From Winogradskyella tangerina (GTDB lineage Bacteria > Bacteroidota > Bacteroidia > Flavobacteriales > Flavobacteriaceae), in NCBI RefSeq assembly GCF_003260205.1, contig NZ_QERF01000003.1, positions 186,001-250,000 on the forward strand: 64,000 bases of DNA. The letters run 5' to 3'. This document shows positions 24,617-35,209 of this stretch, piece after piece (positions within the stretch are counted from its first letter, which is position 1; every line of letters begins with the position of its first letter). Position numbers and translations under genes: made by a program. The notes under the pieces were generated by a model. The model worked only from the letters and a program-made list of their open reading frames with translations, did not search any database and had not been told where the DNA came from.

Positions 24617-26416
24617 TTATTCCAAAGTCAATTTATTATTATCACGTTCAACATCAGCCATCATCTGAGATGCATCAATTTCAACGGATTTTACGGCTTT
24701 TTTGGCACTAAACGTATATGTTGGCATTGCCCAAGCCCAATCGCCTACTATAGTTGCTGAGGTTGGTTTTTCTCCACGCATCATTTGTAGTGGAATGTAA
24801 TAATCCTCTGTTGTACCATCGGTGTAGGTCACAGTAAGATCAATAGGCATTGGCATAAGACCAATTCTTTCAAGTGTAATAGTGTTATTATCAATAGACT
24901 TAACACCATAGTCAATGGTATTGGTCGTTTGTGCAAAATCGATCAAGTACCAGTCTAGTTCAAGATTTGTTACGCGTTCAGCAGTGCGAACAACATCCAT
25001 CGGTTTAGGATGCTTAAATGAAAAGTCAGCAAAGTATTTTTTGATCGTTTTCTTCAAGTTTTCTTCACCAATAACATAACCTAGTTGCGCGATAAAAACC
25101 GCACCCTTACTGTAGGCCGCAGCACCGTAAACCTGATTGTATTTATAGCGATCTGCATGAGTGGTTAATGGCTGTTCGTAGCCAGAATTTGCTAGTCCAA
25201 TATACCCGCGATATGAACCGCTAAGTGGATTTTCTCTTTTGTTTTCGCGCATTTCATTTACCGCCAAACCAGAGATATAGCTTGTAAACCCTTCATCCAT
25301 CCATTCGTGCTTTGCTTCATTGGTTGCGAGAAGAAATTGAAACCATGTATGTGCCATTTCGTGCGCAGTAACACCTAATAAACTACCGTAATTACGTTTT
25401 CCAGTAATTAATGTACACATGGCGTATTCCATACCGCCATCACCACCTTGAATAACTGAATATTGATCATAAGGATATTGGCCAATATTTTCACTAAAAA
25501 AGGTCATTAATTCAGCGGTATCTGCTTGCAGTTTTTTCCAGTTTTCAAGATACTGTGGTTCTAAAGTCTTCTTATAATAGAAATGTAGTTTCGGCCCATT
25601 TGGCATTTCATAAGTATCATGAATAAAATCAGGATCTGCAGCCCAAGTAAAGTCATGAACTTTTGGTGCCTTAAAATGCATGGTCTTTTTAGTTCCCTTT
25701 ACTTCAGGCTCACTTTGAAGATATCCTGTTCCACCAACGACGTAGTCTTTGTCTATTGTTAATTTGACATCGAAATCACCCCAAACACCATGAAACTCTC
25801 TTCCGATATAAGGGTCTGCGTGCCACCCTTCATCATCATATTCTGCTAATTTTGGATACCACTGCGTCATAGATAGCGCAACACCTTCTTTATTATCCCT
25901 TCCTGAACGACGAATCTGAACCGGTACCTGCGCATCAAAGTCCATTTCAAACGTTACTTTTTCACCGGGCTGAATCGGTTGAGCTAATTGAACCTCTAAA
26001 ACCGTCCCCACAGTTTCGTGAGAAATAACTTTTCCGTTTTGCTTTAAGGACTTCACCTTAATATATCCGATCTCGTTAGGTCTTAGTTTGCTAATGCGGT
26101 CCTTAACTCTTGGGTCTGGATCTTGAATAGTACGCGATCTGACATCCATTTCGCTTCCTGGTTGAAACGCGTTGAAGTACAGGTGATAGTACACACGGTT
26201 TAAAACATCAGGAGAATTATTAGTATAAACTAGTTTTTGTTTTCCTTTGTATTGAAAGGTATTAACATCCATATCGATCTCCATAGAATAATCGACGTGT
26301 TGTTGCCAATAGCCAGGATTTGAATTCAGCACTCCATCCGTGCGACCAGCTTTTTCTGTAGCGCCACAAGAATAGATTATAACTAAACTCAATAGATTTA
26401 AGACAATTCGTTTCAT
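24617..26416 (-). CDS. M1 family aminopeptidase lipoprotein
   Basis: This 599-residue zinc metallopeptidase has a lipoprotein signal peptide with lipobox near Cys17 (LVIIYSCGATEK). An N-terminal beta domain comes first. The GGMEYAM motif at 328-334 is the substrate-binding equivalent of GxMEN. The zinc site is HEMAH at 352-356 with the third ligand Glu375 in HEWMDEGFTSY. The protein should be anchored in the periplasm or on the outer membrane and trim amino acids from peptides. It lies one base downstream of the subtilase gene, so the two peptidases form an operon. Confidence 0.93.
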   Translation of the reverse strand: MKRIVLNLLSLVIIYSCGATEKAGRTDGVLNSNPGYWQQHVDYSMEIDMDVNTFQYKGKQKLVYTNNSPDVLNRVYYHLYFNAFQPGSEMDVRSRTIQDPDPRVKDRISKLRPNEIGYIKVKSLKQNGKVISHETVGTVLEVQLAQPIQPGEKVTFEMDFDAQVPVQIRRSGRDNKEGVALSMTQWYPKLAEYDDEGWHADPYIGREFHGVWGDFDVKLTIDKDYVVGGTGYLQSEPEVKGTKKTMHFKAPKVHDFTWAADPDFIHDTYEMPNGPKLHFYYKKTLEPQYLENWKKLQADTAELMTFFSENIGQYPYDQYSVIQGGDGGMEYAMCTLITGKRNYGSLLGVTAHEMAHTWFQFLLATNEAKHEWMDEGFTSYISGLAVNEMRENKRENPLSGSYRGYIGLANSGYEQPLTTHADRYKYNQVYGAAAYSKGAVFIAQLGYVIGEENLKKTIKKYFADFSFKHPKPMDVVRTAERVTNLELDWYLIDFAQTTNTIDYGVKSIDNNTITLERIGLMPMPIDLTVTYTDGTTEDYYIPLQMMRGEKPTSATIVGDWAWAMPTYTFSAKKAVKSVEIDASQMMADVERDNNKLTLE

Positions 26417-26417
26417 G

Positions 26418-28019
26418 TTATTTAATTTTTGAGGCCATTATCAATGCATTGTAAGCATTGGCTATTTTACCTGATTTTGAAAGATCTGCAAACGGCTTCA
26501 CATTAGACGCATCACCGCCAACAACAACTTTCGTATTTAGAGGTAAGCCAGAATCTAGAATAACTTGTTTTACCTGAGCTGCAGATAAATCAGGATATTG
26601 AGAACGTATTAAAGCTGCTACACCAGCAACACCAGGAGCAGCCATAGACGTACCACCTTTAAAATCATATTCGTTTTCTGGTGTGGTTGAATATACTTCT
26701 GAACCAGGCGCAAAAATATCTACATTCTTAATCCCATAGTTTGAGAAGCCAGAAACCATCTTAGAACCATATTTTTGAGTTAAAGAACCAACTCTTATGT
26801 ATGTGTTCGAAATCTCAACAAAATTTACATTATCGTCTGGGAAATTAGGTTCTACATCAATATCATTACTATCGTTACCAGCCGCATGAACGAAAACCAC
26901 ATCATTATCAGAAGCATACTTAATAGCATCTCTTACCCAAGCAGAATGTGGAGAGAATGATTTCCCGAAACTACCATTAATAACTTTTGCACCGTTATCT
27001 ACTGCATAGCGAATGGCTAATGCTACATCTTTATCGTACTCATCACCGTTTGGTACAACTCGCAATGCCATAATTTCAACGTTGTTTGCCACACCATTAG
27101 CACCTAATCCATTGTTTCTTTCAGCAGCGATAATACCTGCAACATGTGTACCGTGAGCTTCAGATTTTTTAACGTGCTTTACGTTTCCATTTCCATAACC
27201 TGTGTCTGACAAATCATTAATATCATCTGAGGTTTTTCTACCAGAAAAATCAATATTAAGATTATAGTTAAGACGCTCATTAACCTGCTCTTGGATGCTT
27301 TTAATTTCTTTTACAGCCTCTTGAAGTGTTAAACCGTTAGCTTCAATATTGTTTGCAATTTGAACCGCTTGCTGTACGCTTTGTTCTTGAGATGTAATTT
27401 TGTTGACGTCTTCTAATGTATAGTCTTCTTTACCAATTTCTTTTTTTAAAGTTTCATGGGCATTGTTCACTGCTTGACCGATTTGATCGTATTGTGTTTT
27501 TCTACCAGACCATTTTTCGTATTCTTCCGCATGAAGTTTTTCAGCTTCGGCATATCTTGGATTTGAAGTGTCTTTATTGGCTAGCATACGCACATACTCT
27601 AATTGTTCATCGTAAGCATCTCCTAAAAAGTTCCAGCCGTGAATATCATCAACATAACCATTGTTGTCGTCATCTTTTCCGTTATTAGGCACTTCTTTCT
27701 TGTTCGTCCAGATGACGTCGTCTAAATCTTCATGATCGATGTCAATTCCTGAATCGATAACAGCAACAATAACTTTTTTACCTTTTTTACCTTTAATGAT
27801 CTCTTCATAAGCCCTATCAACAGCCATACCTGGAACTGTATCTCTTTCCAAATCTAAATGACCCCAATTCTTTTTCTCAGCCTCTGTGAGTTCTGTCACC
27901 TTAAGTGGTGAAGAGTCGATATTTTCAATGGGAGTTGATATGATTTCAGCCGGACCACCACAACCTAGGAATAGTATAGCTGAAAACAAGTATAAACAGT
28001 GTTTAATGTTGATTTTCAT
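26418..28019 (-). CDS. S8 subtilisin-family lipoprotein protease
   Basis: This 533-residue protein has a lipobox at LFLGC (Cys20). The catalytic triad is visible: Asp89 in VAVIDSGIDIDHEDL, His289 in HGTHVAGIIAA and Ser458 in GGTSMAAPGVAG. About 200 residues separate Asp from His, more than in simple subtilases. They include a Glu/Gln/Lys-rich helical stretch (about 150-260) that probably forms a lid or substrate arm. A DDDNNGYVDD loop near 116-125 looks calcium-binding. It is co-transcribed with the M1 peptidase, suggesting combined extracellular peptide breakdown. Confidence 0.93.
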   Translation of the reverse strand: MKINIKHCLYLFSAILFLGCGGPAEIISTPIENIDSSPLKVTELTEAEKKNWGHLDLERDTVPGMAVDRAYEEIIKGKKGKKVIVAVIDSGIDIDHEDLDDVIWTNKKEVPNNGKDDDNNGYVDDIHGWNFLGDAYDEQLEYVRMLANKDTSNPRYAEAEKLHAEEYEKWSGRKTQYDQIGQAVNNAHETLKKEIGKEDYTLEDVNKITSQEQSVQQAVQIANNIEANGLTLQEAVKEIKSIQEQVNERLNYNLNIDFSGRKTSDDINDLSDTGYGNGNVKHVKKSEAHGTHVAGIIAAERNNGLGANGVANNVEIMALRVVPNGDEYDKDVALAIRYAVDNGAKVINGSFGKSFSPHSAWVRDAIKYASDNDVVFVHAAGNDSNDIDVEPNFPDDNVNFVEISNTYIRVGSLTQKYGSKMVSGFSNYGIKNVDIFAPGSEVYSTTPENEYDFKGGTSMAAPGVAGVAALIRSQYPDLSAAQVKQVILDSGLPLNTKVVVGGDASNVKPFADLSKSGKIANAYNALIMASKIK

Positions 28020-28037
28020 AGTATCTACGTTTAAATT

Positions 28038-28898
28038 TTAATTAAATATTTCGTTACATGTATAAATTTCATTGAGTCGAACCCCTTTTTCTGTATGCTG
28101 CACCGTTATGATTTCATGGTGAGCATCATGCTCTAAAAAGAGATAAAAATTTTCATCTGCGGCCATATTCAAAAACACTTCTTTTTCATCGAGCGTTAAC
28201 AACGGCCTGGTATCATATCCCATAACAAATGGTAATGGCAAATGCCCCATTGTTGGTAAAAGATCTGCCATAAAACAGATAGTTTTTCCTTTGTAATTAA
28301 TCATAGGGATCATTTGTTTGTCCGTATGACCATTTGCATAGAAAATATCGAAACCCAATTCAGAGTTTTTCAAAATTTTATCTTCTGGAAGTGCCGTAAA
28401 CTTTAAATGTCCACTTTCTTCCATAGGTAAAATGTTTTCTTTCAAAAATGATGCCTTTTCTCTTCGATTAGGCTCCGTGGCCCATAACCAGTGATCTGCG
28501 TTGCTCCAAAAATGCGCATTCTTAAAGGCAGGTTCATATCCCGTTCTGTCTTTATTCCATTGAATACTTCCTCCACAATGATCGAAGTGTAAATGCGTCA
28601 TAAAAACATCGGTGACATCGTCGCGATGAAACCCATATTTCGCGAGGGACTTATCTATAGAGTCGTCGCCCCAAAGGAAATAATAGCCATAAAACTTATC
28701 ACTTTGTTTGTTGCCCATACCTGTGTCGATTAGAATTAATCGATCTCCTTCTTCAATGAGCAAACAGCGTGCCGCAATGTCGATCATGTTGTTCTGATCC
28801 GCAGGATTGGTGCGCTGCCAGAGCGATTTAGGGACAACCCCAAACATGGCTCCACCATCGAGCTTAAAATTGCCAGCATTTATAGGATATAATTGCAT
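28038..28898 (-). CDS. Metallo-beta-lactamase-fold hydrolase
   Basis: I take ATG 28896-28898 as start (MQLYPINAGNFKLDGGAMFG), giving 286 residues. The open frame runs 96 codons further but that part overlaps the divergent antiporter gene and looks non-coding. The zinc-binding motif is THLHFDHCGG. Downstream histidines occur at ANGHTDKQM and near FLEHDAHHEI. The arrangement resembles quorum-quenching lactonase-like and other MBL hydrolases of about 280 residues. The substrate is not evident. It sits in the same direction as the two peptidase genes. Confidence 0.88.
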   Translation of the reverse strand: MQLYPINAGNFKLDGGAMFGVVPKSLWQRTNPADQNNMIDIAARCLLIEEGDRLILIDTGMGNKQSDKFYGYYFLWGDDSIDKSLAKYGFHRDDVTDVFMTHLHFDHCGGSIQWNKDRTGYEPAFKNAHFWSNADHWLWATEPNRREKASFLKENILPMEESGHLKFTALPEDKILKNSELGFDIFYANGHTDKQMIPMINYKGKTICFMADLLPTMGHLPLPFVMGYDTRPLLTLDEKEVFLNMAADENFYLFLEHDAHHEIITVQHTEKGVRLNEIYTCNEIFN

Positions 28899-29010
28899 AG
28901 GCGCGCAATTTACCAAATTAGCTTGTAATACGTAAAAACCTTTTGATTTAATTAGGATTTTTTGAGTTGTAAAAAAAAACCTATTTTCGAAAGATCGTAA
29001 AAACAAAATA

Positions 29011-30837
29011 ATGGTTGAATTAGCTGGAATTATCATTCTTGGAATATTAGCCCAATGGGTTGCTTGGAAATTTAAAATTCCTGCGATTCTGCCTTTAATC
29101 CTAATTGGATTATTAGTTGGGCCAATAGCTGCGGAGTTTATCAACGAGGATGGATCAAAGTGGATCGAACCTATATGGAATGGCAAAAAAGGGTTATTTC
29201 CGGGTGAAGGTTTGTTTTATTTTGTTTCTCTCGCCATTAGTATTATTCTGTTTGAAGGCGGACTTACCTTGAAACGGAGTGAAATAAGAAATGTCGGTCC
29301 GGTTATTACTAAACTTATTACGGTAGGAGCAGCTGTAACTTTCTTTGGCGCCGCCGTAATTGCTCATTATCTCTTTAATTTAAGTTGGGATCTATGCTTT
29401 TTATTCTCGGGATTGATCATAGTTACTGGTCCGACCGTAATTACACCAATTCTACGAAACATACCTTTAAAACGCGATGTTTCAACTGTTTTGAAATGGG
29501 AGGGAATCCTTATTGATCCTATTGGTGCTTTAGTAGCAGTATTAGTATTTGAGTTTATTTCAGTAGGAGGTGAGGTTGGATTTACTAAAACGGCCTTGAT
29601 AGAGTTTGGTAAAATTGTTCTCTTCGGAACCACCTTCGGATTTACATTTGCTCATGCATTAGTTTTTGCGATCAACAAAAAATTCATTCCGCATTATTTA
29701 CTAAACGTCGTATCCTTATCCGTCGTGCTTTTGGTATTTATTGAATCTGAAATCTTTGCGCACGAGTCTGGCCTTTTAGCTGTTGTGGTAATGGGAATGG
29801 TAATTGGCAATAGCAAATTAGACAACATCAAAGAACTCCTATACTTTAAGGAATCTCTAAGTGTTTTACTTATTTCAATTCTATTCATTCTTTTAGCAGC
29901 CAACATCAACTACCAAGATCTTATGCTGTTATATCGTTGGGAAACACTAGCCCTGTTTTTATTGGTTGTGGTAGTCATTAGGCCTATTGCGGTCTTTGTT
30001 AGCGCGCATGGTTCTAAGCTGAAAACAAACGAAAAAATGTTCATCAGTTGGGTAGGGCCAAGAGGTATTGTGGCAGCGGGTATTGCTTCCCTTTTCGGGA
30101 GTAAGCTAAGGGCAAGCGGTGTTGAAGGTGCCGAATATATTACTCCTTTGGTATTTATGATCGTTTTAGGAACGGTACTGTTAAATGCAACCACAGCTAG
30201 AATCTTTGCGAAGATCTCTGGTGTGTTTTTAACAAAGTCAGAAGGTATTCTGATCATTGGAGCCTCTAGAGTATCACGTCTTGTGGCGCAGTATTTAATA
30301 GACAACGGAAGGCATGTGGTGTTGGTGGACAGCAATCAAAATAATGTACAAGAAGCTGAGAGTATGGGAATAGAAGCTCATACCGAAAACATCTATTCAG
30401 ACACGCTTAAAGACAATGTAGAGTTTAGTGATATTGGCTATCTATTAGCCTTAACAGGAAATGCAGACATCAACCGTTATGCCGTAGAAAAATTCGGCGC
30501 TCAGTTTGGTGAAAATGGTTCGTTCAGGCTAGCATCAAAAGCTGAATTAGAAAATGGGTCTATTTCTCCTGAGGATGGTGTGTTCACACTTTCAGATGAT
30601 TTTAATAATCTCATGGAGGTTTCTGAGACCTATCCAAACATTCATGAAGCGCAGGTGAAAGATTTGGAATCTTACAACGCTTTGTTAGAATCGATCAAAG
30701 CCGATAAGGACCAAGTTCCGCTATTCCTTAAAACCAGTAAAGACGTTATTCATATTATACCGTCTCTAGATGATGACGTTGAAAAAGAGATCGACTCTAA
30801 AAGTAAGCTCGTATTTTTAGGAAAGGCGTTGGGTTAA
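29011..30837 (+). CDS. CPA1-type Na+(K+)/H+ antiporter with TrkA-N domain
   Basis: This 608-residue protein has about twelve membrane segments in residues 1-400. Family-type motifs are [31 protein letters not shown] (the T-G-P-T-V discontinuous helix), [13 protein letters not shown] and [18 protein letters not shown]. After residue about 405 a cytoplasmic Rossmann domain of TrkA-N type begins, [18 protein letters not shown], with [15 protein letters not shown]. This suggests control by NAD(H) or another nucleotide. Likely role is pH and sodium homeostasis. The last four bases overlap the 3' end of lepA. Confidence 0.93.
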   Translation: MVELAGIIILGILAQWVAWKFKIPAILPLILIGLLVGPIAAEFINEDGSKWIEPIWNGKKGLFPGEGLFYFVSLAISIILFEGGLTLKRSEIRNVGPVITKLITVGAAVTFFGAAVIAHYLFNLSWDLCFLFSGLIIVTGPTVITPILRNIPLKRDVSTVLKWEGILIDPIGALVAVLVFEFISVGGEVGFTKTALIEFGKIVLFGTTFGFTFAHALVFAINKKFIPHYLLNVVSLSVVLLVFIESEIFAHESGLLAVVVMGMVIGNSKLDNIKELLYFKESLSVLLISILFILLAANINYQDLMLLYRWETLALFLLVVVVIRPIAVFVSAHGSKLKTNEKMFISWVGPRGIVAAGIASLFGSKLRASGVEGAEYITPLVFMIVLGTVLLNATTARIFAKISGVFLTKSEGILIIGASRVSRLVAQYLIDNGRHVVLVDSNQNNVQEAESMGIEAHTENIYSDTLKDNVEFSDIGYLLALTGNADINRYAVEKFGAQFGENGSFRLASKAELENGSISPEDGVFTLSDDFNNLMEVSETYPNIHEAQVKDLESYNALLESIKADKDQVPLFLKTSKDVIHIIPSLDDDVEKEIDSKSKLVFLGKALG

Positions 30838-32630
30838 TCATTCAACTTAAGAACCGCCATAAACGCTTGCTGTGGTATTTCAACATTACCCACTTGTCGC
30901 ATACGTTTCTTACCTTTTTTCTGCTTCTCTAAAAGTTTTCGTTTACGAGAAATATCACCACCATAACATTTAGCCGTTACATCCTTACGAAGTGCTTTAA
31001 TTGTTTCTCGGGCAATAATTTTTGCGCCGATTGCCGCTTGTACTGGGATATCGAACTGTTGCCTCGGGATGAGCTCTTTCAGTTTTTCAGTCATTTTTTT
31101 ACCGATCGTATAGGCGTTATCAGCATGAACCAAGGCCGAAAGGGCATCAACAGTCTGACTGTTAAGTAAGATATCTACACGTACTAATTTAGAGGCGCGC
31201 ATTCCAATAGGTGAATAGTCAAAAGACGCATAACCTTTTGAAACTGTTTTCAAACGGTCATAGAAATCAAATACAATTTCGGCCAAAGGCATGTCAAAAC
31301 TCAATTCTACACGCTCGGTAGTTAAGTAAGTTTGATTAGTAATTTGCCCACGTTTTTCGATACATAAACTCATTACTGGTCCAACAAAATCTGACTTGGT
31401 AATGATCGTAGCCTTAATATAAGGTTCTTCAACACGGTTTAAGGTTGAAGGTTCAGGTAAGTCTGAAGGATTATTTACAATGACAATTTCGTCTGGATTT
31501 TTATTAGTGAACGCATAGTAGCTTACGTTTGGTACCGTAGTGATCACTGTCATATCGAACTCACGCTCTAGGCGTTCTTGGATGATCTCTAAATGTAACA
31601 TTCCTAAGAATCCACATCGGAAACCAAAACCTAAAGCCGCTGAACTTTCAGGCTGAAAGACCAATGAAGCATCATTGAGCTGAAGCTTTTCCATTGACGC
31701 CCTAAGTTCTTCGTAGTCTTCAGTATCTACAGGATAAATACCCGCAAAGACCATCGGTTTAACGTCTTCAAACCCTTCAATTGCATTGGTAGTTGGAGTT
31801 TTGGCGTCAGTAATGGTGTCACCAACTTTAACTTCACGAGCATCTTTAATACCAGTAATTAGATAACCAACATCGCCAGCTTTTATTTCTTGCTTTGGAA
31901 CCTGTTTCAGCTTTAAAGTACCGACTTCGTCCGCAAAATAATTTTTACCTGTATTAATAAATTTTATATTCTGTCCCTTTTTAATAGAACCATTGATCAC
32001 TCTAAAATAAGTTTCAACACCTCTGAATGGGTTATAAACAGAATCAAATATTAAAGCTTGAAGGGGTTCGTCGGGGTTACCTTCAGGAGCCGGAACACGC
32101 TCAATAATTGCGGCCAAAATATCTTCAACACCTAGGCCTGTTTTACCACTCGCAGGAATAACCTCTTCAGGATCGCAACCTAAGAGATCCACAATGTCGT
32201 CCGTAACTTCTTCAGGATTGGCACTAGGTAAATCTATTTTGTTCAATACCGGAATAATTTCCAGATCATTCTCTAGAGCCAAATAAAGATTAGAAATGGT
32301 TTGTGCCTGAATACTCTGAGCGGCATCTACTATTAATAAAGCACCTTCACAGGCAGCAATAGATCGAGACACCTCGTACGAGAAATCTACGTGGCCAGGT
32401 GTATCAATGAGGTTAAAGATGTAGTCTTCTCCCTTGTATTTATATTCCATTTGGATAGCGTGAGACTTTATGGTAATTCCCCTTTCGCGCTCCAAATCCA
32501 TATTATCAAGTAACTGATCTTGCTTTTCTCTATCTGTAACCGAACCTGTAAAGTCGAGTAAACGATCAGCCAGCGTACTTTTGCCGTGATCTATGTGTGC
32601 GATTATACAAAAATTGCGAATGTTCTTCAT
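30834..32630 (-). CDS. lepA: Elongation factor 4 (LepA)
   Basis: LepA is a ribosome-associated GTPase acting in translation or 30S assembly. The 598 residues are the normal length. G motifs are [14 protein letters not shown] (P-loop), [24 protein letters not shown] and NKIDLPSA. LepA-specific signatures include [18 protein letters not shown] and the C-terminal [29 protein letters not shown] element lies upstream. It overlaps the antiporter gene convergently by four bases. Confidence 0.98.
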   Translation of the reverse strand: MKNIRNFCIIAHIDHGKSTLADRLLDFTGSVTDREKQDQLLDNMDLERERGITIKSHAIQMEYKYKGEDYIFNLIDTPGHVDFSYEVSRSIAACEGALLIVDAAQSIQAQTISNLYLALENDLEIIPVLNKIDLPSANPEEVTDDIVDLLGCDPEEVIPASGKTGLGVEDILAAIIERVPAPEGNPDEPLQALIFDSVYNPFRGVETYFRVINGSIKKGQNIKFINTGKNYFADEVGTLKLKQVPKQEIKAGDVGYLITGIKDAREVKVGDTITDAKTPTTNAIEGFEDVKPMVFAGIYPVDTEDYEELRASMEKLQLNDASLVFQPESSAALGFGFRCGFLGMLHLEIIQERLEREFDMTVITTVPNVSYYAFTNKNPDEIVIVNNPSDLPEPSTLNRVEEPYIKATIITKSDFVGPVMSLCIEKRGQITNQTYLTTERVELSFDMPLAEIVFDFYDRLKTVSKGYASFDYSPIGMRASKLVRVDILLNSQTVDALSALVHADNAYTIGKKMTEKLKELIPRQQFDIPVQAAIGAKIIARETIKALRKDVTAKCYGGDISRKRKLLEKQKKGKKRMRQVGNVEIPQQAFMAVLKLND

Positions 32631-32660
32631 TTATCTTTTTCTAAGCCAAGAATTTGGGTG

Positions 32661-32668
32661 CAAATATA
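32661..32668 (-). promoter_or_regulatory. Probable lepA -7 element TATATTTG
   Basis: On the minus strand TATATTTG lies 30 bases upstream of the lepA ATG. No clear TTG at the expected -33 spacing was seen. Confidence 0.4.
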
Positions 32669-32782
32669 ATTTATTTCTTAGGCATTAAGGCACTAAATGC
32701 TATATTTAAACTTCGATAAACTGCGGTAAAACCATAGGATAAAATAAAAAACTATCTTTATATTGCAATTCAAACCTAACTA

Positions 32783-35209
32783 ATGATTGCTCACTTACGT
32801 TCTTGCATCAGTATCTTACTGCTTGTGTTGAGCCTAAATACTTTTGCTCAGGATTATTCAATTTCCGGAAAAGTAGTTGACGCTGATAATCAGCCATTGT
32901 CATTAGTTAATGTTATTCTTACTAAATCAGCATCTGATGATTTAAAAGTTTCAAGCGGGTTTCATTATATAGAAGGCACGGCAACAAATGATGACGGAAC
33001 ATTCAAGTTTGAGGGTTTGGGAGCTGGTACTTATGTGGTTCGGGTTTCGTTTATTGGTTTTGAAACCTTCAGCCAAACCATCGTACTTACGGGTAAGCTC
33101 GATCTAAAAACTATTCAGCTATTTGAAGATTCTGAAAGCCTTGATGAAGTTACCATTATTTCAAAAAAGCCTACTGTAACTCGTAAGCCAGATCGTTTAA
33201 TATTTAATGTTGAAAACACGGCGCTGTCTGAAGGCAGTACTTTGGGTGTTTTAAAAAGTACACCAGGAGTTTTTGTTAGTGAAGGAAGTATAAATATAAA
33301 AAGCGCTTCAGCTACTGTTTATATCAATAATCGTAGAGTTCAATTAACTTCCGAGGAATTAATTCAACTTTTAGAAAGTGCGCCCGCCAACTCCATTAAA
33401 TCTGTAGAGGTTATCACTAATCCTCCTGCGAGCTACGAGGCCGACAGCGGACCAATCGTGAATATAATAATGAGTAAAAACCTAATTACAGGCTACAGAG
33501 GAAGTGTATTGTCTAGCTACACTCAAGGGGTTTTTCCGAGATACAACGCGGGTACAAGCCATTACTTTAAGAACAACAAGATTAACCTCAATCTTAATTA
33601 TAGTTATAATAACAAGAAAATTAACAGAGGTCAGGACGAGACCTATAATTTTTTAGACGACACCAACGCCGTTGAAGAAATATGGCGTTCTGATATTAAC
33701 AGAAACACATGGTCTGAAACACATAATCTCAACCTAAATTTCGATTATTATATTGACGACAGAAATACCTTAAGCATTACCAGTACGGCACTTTACATGC
33801 CGTATTTTAAGTATCGCATAAAGAATCAGACCAATATTTTTGACCCCGAAAATAATTTTTTATCAAGCTTTAGTGCCGACAATTTATCTCGAGACCAAAA
33901 GTATAATGTAGGTACGGATTTAATTTTTAAGCACGAGTTTGAAAATAGTTCTAGCCTTACGTTTGACGCCCATTATACCACTTTTGAATACGAACGTAAT
34001 CAGGGCGTTTTTCAAGATGATTTATTTGAAGAAGATTCAGAATTCAACACCCTAGCAAATCAAGACACACAGATTATCACTGGGCAGGTTGACTATAATT
34101 TACCAATAGACGAAACTTCTACATTTGATGCTGGGGTGAAGTTTTCCAACGTTGTTACCGAAAGCGATATTACACGTACCGATATTGTAAATGGTATGGA
34201 AGTACCAAACCCGCAAAACACTGACGCCTTTAAATATGATGAAAATGTATTTGCCGCCTATACTAACTACAGTACATCCTGGGATAAATGGGAATTAAAT
34301 ATTGGTTTAAGAGCAGAGCAAACTAATATTGAGGGCGAATCAGCCTCATTAAATGAGACCAATACACAAGATTATCTTAATTGGTTTCCAAACGTAAGTT
34401 TACTGCGTCACTTATCCGATGACGTTAATGTTTATAGCAGCTACAAGCGCAGTATTAGCAGACCAAGTTACACGAACTTAAATCCGTTTACATTTTTTAT
34501 AAACGAAAACACTGTTGTGCTTGGTAACCCCAACTTAGTGCCAACCTATAGAGATCATTATAAAATTGGGGTTAACTTTTTAAAATATTTTACTGTTGAA
34601 GCCTATTATATGAACTACGACGGCGATATTGTAGAGTTACCAAGACAAAACAATGAGACTAATGTTGTTGCTTTCACACCAGTTAACCTTGATAAGAAAG
34701 TAGATTACGGGTTTGATTTTTTGTTTGATTATTATGGAGCTAGCAATTGGAACATTTCATTTGTTACCTCTGTTTTTAATATTTCTGAGGAAACTGATTT
34801 CGGGGAAGGATTTGTAAGTCAAAATATTTGGTCTAATTACAGTGAGTTAACGGGAGGCGTATCGTTATTAAAGGACGGAAGCCTTAATATTAACTTGTCT
34901 TTGGTTTGGCTTGGCAAGAATTTGCAACAATTTCAAACTATTGAAAATAGACTATTCTCAGAGCTTAGCATATCTAAATCTGTTTTCAACAAAAGAGGTG
35001 TCATTTCTATTGGCATTGAAGACCTATTCAATCTGCAAGATTACGAAGCGACTATTAATTATTTAAATCAATCGAACAATAGATTTAACGATATTGATAA
35101 TAGATTCGTAAGAATAGGGTTCCGCTATAACTTTGGTAACACTAAGCTTAATACTAACGAACGCGAAACCGACGTCGAAGAACGCGATCGTTTAAAGGAC
35201 CTTAACTAA
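32783..35209 (+). CDS. TonB-dependent receptor-like outer-membrane protein
   Basis: This 808-residue protein has a signal peptide ending in NTFAQ. It continues with a carboxypeptidase-regulatory-like beta-sandwich (about 24-110; SISGKVVDADNQPLSLVNV), a plug (about 125-230) and a large barrel. The barrel region with YSSYKRSISRPSYTNLNPF and VLGNPNLVPTYRDHYKIG is typical of the OMP_b-brl_3 group. The final strands are followed by an odd charged tail, NTNERETDVEERDRLKDLN, so the last residue is not aromatic as in many barrels. The substrate is unknown; no SusD-type partner is present. Confidence 0.9.
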   Translation: MIAHLRSCISILLLVLSLNTFAQDYSISGKVVDADNQPLSLVNVILTKSASDDLKVSSGFHYIEGTATNDDGTFKFEGLGAGTYVVRVSFIGFETFSQTIVLTGKLDLKTIQLFEDSESLDEVTIISKKPTVTRKPDRLIFNVENTALSEGSTLGVLKSTPGVFVSEGSINIKSASATVYINNRRVQLTSEELIQLLESAPANSIKSVEVITNPPASYEADSGPIVNIIMSKNLITGYRGSVLSSYTQGVFPRYNAGTSHYFKNNKINLNLNYSYNNKKINRGQDETYNFLDDTNAVEEIWRSDINRNTWSETHNLNLNFDYYIDDRNTLSITSTALYMPYFKYRIKNQTNIFDPENNFLSSFSADNLSRDQKYNVGTDLIFKHEFENSSSLTFDAHYTTFEYERNQGVFQDDLFEEDSEFNTLANQDTQIITGQVDYNLPIDETSTFDAGVKFSNVVTESDITRTDIVNGMEVPNPQNTDAFKYDENVFAAYTNYSTSWDKWELNIGLRAEQTNIEGESASLNETNTQDYLNWFPNVSLLRHLSDDVNVYSSYKRSISRPSYTNLNPFTFFINENTVVLGNPNLVPTYRDHYKIGVNFLKYFTVEAYYMNYDGDIVELPRQNNETNVVAFTPVNLDKKVDYGFDFLFDYYGASNWNISFVTSVFNISEETDFGEGFVSQNIWSNYSELTGGVSLLKDGSLNINLSLVWLGKNLQQFQTIENRLFSELSISKSVFNKRGVISIGIEDLFNLQDYEATINYLNQSNNRFNDIDNRFVRIGFRYNFGNTKLNTNERETDVEERDRLKDLN

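Noticed and set aside
28899..29186. N-terminal extension of the metallo-beta-lactamase-fold gene
   Set aside because: The upstream 96 codons lie opposite the antiporter coding sequence and do not resemble the family. The internal ATG at 28896-28898 fits the normal length.
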